Shown piece after piece: positions 57,168 to 64,000 of a stretch of DNA of 64,000 bases. Both the position numbers and the translations under genes were made by a program. Numbering within the stretch: the first letter of the stretch is position 1; each line of letters opens with the position of its first letter. This DNA comes from Pseudoscleropodium purum. Taxonomy: Eukaryota; Streptophyta; Bryopsida; Hypnales; Brachytheciaceae. Below the pieces are notes generated by a model. It was given only the letters and a program-made list of their open reading frames with translations. It made no database searches and was not told where the DNA came from. The stretch spans positions 1,240,001 through 1,304,000 of the forward strand of contig OZ017797.1 of the NCBI GenBank assembly GCA_963969395.1, read 5' to 3'.

Positions 57168-57343
57168 TTGAGTTGAACTCAAGTTGAGCTAAAATGTTAT
57201 CACTAACACTTCAATTTAAGTCAAGCTAAAGTATCAGTATTGACTTTTCAACTAAATTGGAGGTGAAATGTCAACACCGATACTTTAGCACTAACACTTT
57301 AGTTCAACTCAAGCTCAAGTGTCAATAATAACATTTCAACTAG
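57168..57343. repeat. Imperfect inverted repeat, about 175 bp
   Basis: GAGTTGAACTCAAGTTGAGC and AAAATGTTATCACTAACAC at the left pair with AATAACATTTCAACT and AGTTCAACTCAAGCTCAAG read in reverse at the right. It may be a MITE, but no target duplication was identified. Confidence 0.45.
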
Positions 57344-58980
57344 ATCCATAACTTCATTAGATAACTCCACTATATCAAATCAATTTGATTTGAGTGGTTT
57401 CTTATACTAGACATAAAAATATTATGTGAATAAAGAAGTTTCTTACTTTACATGAATATCTAAGGACCACTTGAATACTGAATAAACTAGAAAGAAACAT
57501 ACTACAAATTAGCTCTATCAAGCTAATATTGAATGCTTTCATTGTGAAGTATGTTGAAAGTGTAGGGTTGTTTGGAGTTGGTTATTCGTTACTGTATTTA
57601 TGGTAGATTAAATGGTGATTTGGTTTAGAAACAAATATTGTATTTTCGTTGAAAAGAAGTGAATTAATATTTCCTTATTTGCATTTGAATATTTCCTTCT
57701 ACCTTATAATTGCATGAATTGAAGTTTAAACCAAAAAATAAAAAATAAAAAATTCAAAGTATTAAAGGTTATAGTTTAGTGCAAATTTTTTAAAGCTTTA
57801 ACTAACCTACATTTGGTTAATTAATTGTTTTTGGAAAATTACATAAGATTAGGGGATCTTAATCCCCTTTCATAAAAAATAATAGGCCCATTTAATATTC
57901 CTTTATATACACACGAGCTCCAAAAACCATTGTATGGACCTGCCTTGAAGAAACTTCATTCATTTTTAAGAGATAAAACAATTTTTTAGACCTTAGTATA
58001 GACTAATAAGGAGAATCACAATAATACACAATTAATTCTCCTAATTCAATGAAGACTTCATATGACCCCTAATTGCTAACCTACTTTCTTTTTCCAAACT
58101 ACTAAAAGATTTTGTACTCATTATTTAAGTAGAGTACACCTTCCCCCAAAGTTTGCTATTAAATAGACTTGTTGTAACTTCCCCTAATGCTCAAAATCAT
58201 GTCCCCTAATTGATTGAATCAAAACAATAGAATTTCTTACATTGAGTGATATTTACATAACATTCTTGAAGAAAGCATTATTCATCCTCTAAAAGAATCT
58301 TCATTGTGAACAAAAGTACTTTATTTGAAACATAACGATACCTTTTTTCTTCCTATAAGATGGCCTTCCATCTCTTGTAGTCTGCACTGCGGTATGCTCT
58401 CCATCATCCTAATAGCTTCACGTAAGCCTCGGCATGATTTCTTCAAACAGGATTGCCTTTCAACTAGTTCAAGAATGTTACATAATCTGAGCATTCTCAT
58501 TCATGCAATTTGTATGACCAGGTTTATTTATAATTAGAACAGCATAATCTTGAGATCAATCCGTTCATGGACAAGAGACTGAAGTCACAAACTCAAACAA
58601 CTCAAAACATGTTACCAGAAGTTTCTGATTGCTCATCAGAGACGGCAGCAAATTTTGTAAAATTGACAAAAATCCTTGTCATCAGTTGCACAATTTTGTA
58701 CGTCTGAATTATGTACAGTACAAATCAGAGTTCACACGGAGCTAGCTAAAGAGGCTTCAACAACAAAAAGTCATGTCAGTCGCAGCAAGAGCCACATCCA
58801 CAACCCTCCAAGCCTGCCAAAAGCTACCTCCAAACCGTGGAACAGGAGAATTAAATACATCTCAATCTTTCTCAAAACTGTGGCAATACCTGAAAGAGAG
58901 CCACTTCAATTTCTTCGTCAAATTCTTGACCCGATCAGAGTTTCCTTTGCTCAATTGCAGCCGGAAATTCACTTAAGCCG
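57344..58980. other. AT-rich intergenic region
   Basis: No coding frame, RNA gene or clear repeat was recognised. The last part is the downstream flank of the NPF transporter gene. Confidence 0.5.
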
Positions 58981-59335
58981 ATAGTTATGGTAAGCTCGGC
59001 AATGACCTCCACGTCTTCAATGATGGATCAAGTCCCACATTTTACAAGGCCATATTCTTTGCCGAATTCTTGAGTCAATCGAAAATGGCAACATCAGCGT
59101 TTGCCAACAAAAACTTGGATCCAGCTGGAAATCATGGCAGAGGATTACAGAACAACCTCCAGTTGTGCAACAATGAACCGAATCCCACACATTGCAAGGC
59201 TCCCTTTGAAGGATGCTCTGAACTCTGTCAATGTTGTAGGATTTTGTGAATTCAGCCAATTCTCCGAAGCCCAATGAAGAGAGACATCAATCCTTCAACT
59301 AATGCAACCCGAAGTGTGAGATTGCAGCGAGAGGA

Positions 59336-62300
59336 TCATACCAGGATCCGGGAATCTGGGATTTCAGGATATATTGTCTTCGTCCCCATCGTGGCGATAT
59401 TGATGAACTCTTTATACTCATAAAACCTCGCAGTAATCAAGTAAACAGCGAAGTTCACCAAGCTCAGAACAGCCATGAGCAAGTAGAAGTAATTCAAATG
59501 GTTTTGATCAAGATTCTCCTCCTGCAACCATCCTTTTCCGCTCAAACTCTTGGTAATGCCATTAACAGCTTCCATAAACTCTCCATTCTGAAACAATCCC
59601 AAGGCAATCGGCAACATAGACACCGCCGTCCCCGTGCTCCGCATCCTTACCGGCGACTCGTAGTAGAAAAACTCAAACAACCCTGCGTGCGCAAAGAAGA
59701 TAGCTGTGCCCATGATCACCAGTATCGGCAATTGCCAGAAGATGCTCAGCCCTGCACGGGAAGATCTCGCAATATCCAAACGAATGGACTCCAGAAGCGC
59801 AGCATAGGCTAACCCTACCACGGAAAGCGCCAACCCTGTTCCAATGCGTTGTAAGTGTGATAAGCCGTGTTGGTTCCCCGTGTAGCGATGGAGAATTGGC
59901 ACCAGGAAGAAATCGTAAGCTGCGACTTCGAGCAAGACTACGGCGATGGCGATTGCGGACAGAGTAGCGGGCGGCATTAAGTAGTGCGTGGAGCCGATGC
60001 GACGCTCCATGGTATAGCCTTGTGTTGTGGTCCAGGTTTGAACTTGCGCAAGGACCATGTAGAGGAGCATGGTGCTGAAGGCGATTGGGAGGCAGCGGAG
60101 GAGGCCCTTCAGTTCTTCAACCTGAGTTACGGTACAGTGGTGCCAGGGGCTGGGATTCGTGGTGCCATCTGAAATTGCAGCTTTATCCAACCACCTGCAC
60201 AATCAGACCAGGGAATGAAATTAGCGTAGCTTCTCATTGTAATTCATACCGGCTAAATATCTCCTCGAGTGATTGGATTACTAATTTTCTGTACGATTCA
60301 AAATATGTCACGATGCTGCAACTTCTATTTCGTTTTACTTGTTCTTACGGAATTTAAGGTTACGAAGGACTCCGAAGTTTAAAAGGACATTCATAATTTG
60401 AATGAAACAGGGACAAATCGACATGAGTGATTCAAGCTCGAGTGATGCTTACGACGAGGGAGAATGTGATCATGTTTGAAACACTAATAAATCCCTTAAA
60501 AGGAAGTTGGTCATGTCTTCGTGATTCAAGCTTTTGAAGGAATTTCAGAATTCGAACATTTGAAAGAGGTCCCGATCGCCAACAGAAATTCAAGCTCAAA
60601 ATATTGCTTACAAAGCGGGAGAGAGAGATCATGCTTGAAACACTAATATCTCACTTAATTTTGGTCATGTTAACGTGATAGAAGGTTAAAAAGGACTCCA
60701 AACTTTTGAACGAATTTCAGAATTGGAATTCAGAGGTCAACAAATCAACATGAGTGATTGCTTACAACAAGGGAGAGTATGTTTATGTGATTTAAGGTTA
60801 AGAAGGACTCCAAATTCTAGAACGAATTTCAGACTTTGAATGAAAGAGGTCAACCGATCGACCTAATTGATTCAAGCTCAAGTGCTTCCTTCCAAATCCG
60901 GAGAGTATGAGATCACACATACCTCAATCCCTTGGTATGTCGCAGCACGTAATACGGCTTTCCCTCCTGCACCTCCCCGTCCTCATGCAACTCCCTTCCA
61001 TCCTCCGTCACTTTCAGCTTCCGATTTCTCACCGCCACCACGACCACCTGCACCATCCTCACCACCGTATTCTGCCCCCCATTCTTCTGATGCCTGTACC
61101 GCCCACTCCCCGCCAGAAACCCCAGCGTGGCCAGCACCATGGCCAGTCCGAGGGCTGAAAAAGACCACGTCCAGGACACATTCTCCCCGAGGTGTACCAC
61201 GAGCGTGGTGGCAACGATCCCGCCACAGGTGATGGAGACCACCAGCCAGTTGAAGAAGGAAGGGGTCTGGGAGCGCTCCATGGGATCCTCCTGGTCGAAC
61301 TGGTCGCCGGCGAAGGAAGAGAGGCAAGGGCGGATGGAGCCCGCGCCGATGGCGATGAGGTAGAGGGAGAACATGCACACGGTGTATTGGGAAGGGGTGG
61401 CAGGGGAGCAGGTGGTTGGGGAGTTGGGAATGCAAGAGGGGGCGAGAGGAGGGACGGCGGAGGAGATGATCAAGAGAGAGGCGCCCTGGGAAACGGGAAA
61501 CGGTAAGGGGTGTGTTAATGTGTGGACATATATCAGAAGATTGATCAGAGCAATACCCTGATGTCAAGGTTTGGATTTCATGAAACTGATCAAAGCAAAG
61601 CCCTAATGCACGTCAAGGTTTGGATCTCATGAGATTGATCAAAGCAAAATCCTGACTGATGTCAAGGTTTGGATCTCATCAGATCAGATTGATTCAAGCA
61701 AAACTGTAATTTCAAGGCTTGATCCAGGATCTCGTAACATTGATAAGGTTGATCAATGCAAGGCAGAATCCCAGATGTCATGGTCTGGATTTCATGAGAT
61801 TGATCAAAGGAAATCCCGAATGTCAATGTTTGGATCTCACAAGATTGATCGTATCATACAGTCACTAACGCACACTAAAACGTGGGGTCCCAAACTTTTC
61901 CACTGTGTCAGAGTTTGAATGTGTGAAAAATGTGCGATAATCAACGACATTATGGCAAGCGTGCTGAATGTTTTAGATTGTCATTTTAGAGACCGTCATA
62001 GTAAGGAAGTCGAAATTTTGTGACACGTGCTATTTAGTGCACGGTAATGTGGCTTGGTTTTCTGGAACATCTATCTGCCTTAGCGAGCGGATATACTTCT
62101 ACTGGTGAGTGAGTCTGTGATCTCAGGTGGAGGAAGGTCCGTGGCAATTAGGGTTGGTGTGCATAACATACCACAAGCTCGATGAGCATGGCGATGACGA
62201 TGGTCCAGAAATTGCCGAGAAAAGCGTCGGACATGAGCCCTCCCAGCAACGACGTGAGATACGAAGCGCCCCAGTAGTTGGACAATGCAGTAGCGGCAGG

Positions 62301-63047
62301 GATGGCCGTCATGTGCATAGGACCCAGCAAGTATAAGCTCAAGTTGAACGCAATTCCCAAGTTCACCACCGCCTCAAACATGGCGGCTCCTGCAGTACGT
62401 GGACACAAAACACATTCAATTCACTAGCTTAACAACCACAGACTCCCATAAACAAGCCGCAGCATATTCTTCAACAAACGATTTCAATATCAGAGATGGA
62501 TAACAGTTTTCATCTTCATGCTTTGTGATTAGCGATCGACTTAAACAACTTCATGGTTCCCATGGTGAAGACTCAGCTCTCTCTATTAGAGAATTGAGAG
62601 ATGATGGTCAAACCAACCACCAGTTTGACCGGCCCCTCCTCCCATCTCAACATTGGAAGCTAGCATTGAAGAATTGCCTGCTAAACTACTCTGAAATCCA
62701 TTACTGGTAATGCACGTGAGCTTAGGAATCAAATGCAATGATAGAATGATGCAATGGTATATTCTTCTGAGACTGGTCGACTCACCAAATAGAGTTGGTG
62801 CGGCCTTCCATCCTCCCGTGGTGGCCGCATTGGCAGGGAGTCCTTTGAAATCTACGGAGCCATCTGCGGTCGTGGTGATGGTGGGCTTGCTTGTTGGCTC
62901 GGAGATCACACTATCTGCTCGGCTGCTCGGCTGCCGTTGCTGCACCTGGTTCACCGAAATTAACCGAAGTTTACGACTGGTGTTACGTTGTTCAAGCTTT
63001 TGCTGCTGCTTCCCTCTGTTTCTAGCTTGACACGCCAATACATACAT
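59336..63047 (-). CDS. NRT1/PTR family (NPF, POT/PTR2) transporter, 633 aa, four exons
   Basis: Exons (minus strand) are 63047-62786, 62389-62172, 61485-60923 and 60194-59336. All introns have GT-AG ends, and the joined frame is exactly 1902 nt, including the stop. The protein shows the NPF hallmarks: VDFKGLPANAATTGGWKAA before helix 1, a charged GDQFD loop after IGAGSIRPC, FFNWLVVSITCGG, the RWLDKAA junction after the cytosolic loop, and a C-terminal half ending in FINIATMGTK. The family moves nitrate, peptides, hormones or other small compounds through 12 helices in the plasma membrane or tonoplast. The ExxER motif of helix 1, needed for proton coupling in many members, reads AAMFEA here, so transport may be uncoupled or altered. 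An in-frame TAG three codons before the ATG supports the start. The N-terminal tail (about 55 aa) is longer than usual. Confidence 0.9.
60355..60905. repeat. Tandem repeat in intron 3 of the NPF gene
   Basis: Four diverged units of about 115-165 bp share AAGGACTCCAAA, GAATTTCAGAATT, GAAAGAGGTC and ATTCAAGCTCAAG. They fill most of the 728-bp intron. Confidence 0.7.
61540..61860. repeat. Minisatellite in intron 2 of the NPF gene
   Basis: About six units with a period of roughly 50-60 bp share TCAAGGTTTGGATCTCATGA and GATTGATCAAAGCAAA. This is a different unit from that in intron 3. Confidence 0.75.
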
Positions 63048-64000
63048 TCGTTTCTACCGTACTCTTCGTGTTCCGCAATCAAAGAAATCATGTCACGTAC
63101 TTACCCTCTCTAGGACAGAGGATATTTAATTTGACAGAAAACTTCGCCGACTCCTGTTACCCATAGCAACTCAACTCTTCCAACACTTGGTGGCCTTTCG
63201 AGATCAATTAGCAAGCTACCATGACTTGGCTTAATGTCTGTGGCCACTGATTTTTTAATGGAAATTAACGGCGCTATCCACTATTCCTTCTACAGTGCTC
63301 TACTACCGATTTGAATGACTGCGTCAGAAGTCATACATTGAGTGACAAAAATTTTATCTCAGGATAGTTTGACTAGCTCTTGTACCCCAGGTGAGCTCTC
63401 CAGTGAGCTCTACACTGATCTCCCCAAGTAACCACACTCCTAAACATTTTTAAAATGCTTCAGGGGACACAAATAGTACCTTTTACCTTACCAAGTGCTG
63501 TAGAATTTCAGAATATAATCCGAATGACTAGCTAGCAAATCGAAAAGCATCACTCACTGATCGAATGCAGAACCTCTGTTTAATTATGATTACAGTCCTC
63601 TGATTAAACAAATTAATCACTACACGTACTCCTACAGCACTCCGTAAACAAACCGAATGACTAGCTCCTCCACTGGAAACGAAAATAATCAAAAAAGTAT
63701 CCACGAGCTTTCCACACACACACACACTCACACACACTCGACATTGCAAACTTAGGAACCGAAAGTCACCTGCCGAGTCTCGCAAGGAACCCACTCCGCC
63801 GGAGAGCACACAAATGCCATGACCACAGCACCACCGCCACCAGCTCCCTCCGAGCTAGCTCACAGACAGGATCCGCCCTCCTTGACACCACAATACCCGG
63901 AGGATCATGCCATATATAGAATACAATAGCCATTGATATATCTGATGTCATAGACTGGGAGAGATCGAGACCAGTCCGGTGCAATAAATTCCCGTGGAGA
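63048..64000 (-). promoter_or_regulatory. Upstream region of the NPF transporter gene
   Basis: No coding frame is credible. A CA microsatellite lies at 63714-63738. The minus-strand promoter and 5' leader of the transporter are expected here; no TATA box could be chosen with confidence. Confidence 0.4.
63714..63738. repeat. (CA)n microsatellite
   Basis: CACACACACACACTCACACACAC, interrupted once by a T. Confidence 0.9.

Noticed and set aside
60913..61567. Alternative frame of 194 aa (60983-61567) over NPF exon 3
   Set aside because: His/Arg/Pro-rich shadow; the overlapping frame encodes conserved NPF transporter sequence with matching splice sites.

Overview
The window looks like a transposon-rich stretch of a land-plant nuclear genome. 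The evidence is GT-AG introns, TTTAGGG telomere-type repeats at 16.12-16.17 kb, a plant-type NPF (NRT1/PTR) transporter, a Ty3 Gag-protease remnant, a BED/DUF659 hAT transposase and very AT-rich spacers. A non-seed plant (bryophyte or lycophyte) is my guess and is not proven by the sequence. Only one gene, the NPF transporter at 59.3-63.0 kb, looks like an ordinary host gene. Nearly everything else is mobile DNA or its cargo.

Layout. 0-27 kb: a minus-strand DUF7869-type transposase-like gene (cut by a 3.28-kb element at its 3' end), a tandem repeat with a period of about 180 bp, two small minus-strand genes (one DUF8039-like), and an array of palindromes phased at about 108 bp. These are followed by a 3.28-kb element (copy B), an AT-rich spacer, a second palindrome array, and plus-strand genes: a three-exon gene for about 1288 residues with a ParB/DGQHR-like motif (broken by copy C and four TAG codons), an FCP1-like phosphatase and a hypothetical protein. 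The same palindrome lies upstream of both transcription units and inside the introns, so I suspect one large, undescribed mobile element or gene island. 27.4-30.0 kb: a decayed Ty3 Gag-protease on the minus strand.

30,550-52,429: a 21.9-kb hAT transposon with CAGGGTTGAC terminal repeats and a perfect 8-bp target duplication, ACTCCATA. It carries a broken hAT transposase (minus) and an intact protein-kinase-like gene (plus) as cargo, and blocks rich in CGGACG at both ends and upstream of both genes. The transposase 3' end is split by a 12.1-kb nest of four copies (D, with E, F and G inserted in it) of the 3.28-kb family. That family has TGTCGCAGC/GCTGCGACA ends, makes 5-bp target duplications, has no long terminal repeats and no recognisable transposase, and encodes one protein of 552 aa. 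Six complete insertions (B to G) were resolved by their target duplications, plus one partial copy (A) at the window edge.

52.4-59 kb: AT-rich sequence with two CACTA-type MITEs, direct repeats and decayed reading frames. 59.3-63.0 kb: the four-exon NPF transporter on the minus strand, with different tandem repeats in introns 2 and 3. 63.05-64 kb: its upstream region.

Premature stops in these elements are mostly TAG, and where an intact copy exists for comparison they usually replace CAG or TGG in a CHG context. This fits deamination at methylated CHG sites in silenced transposons.
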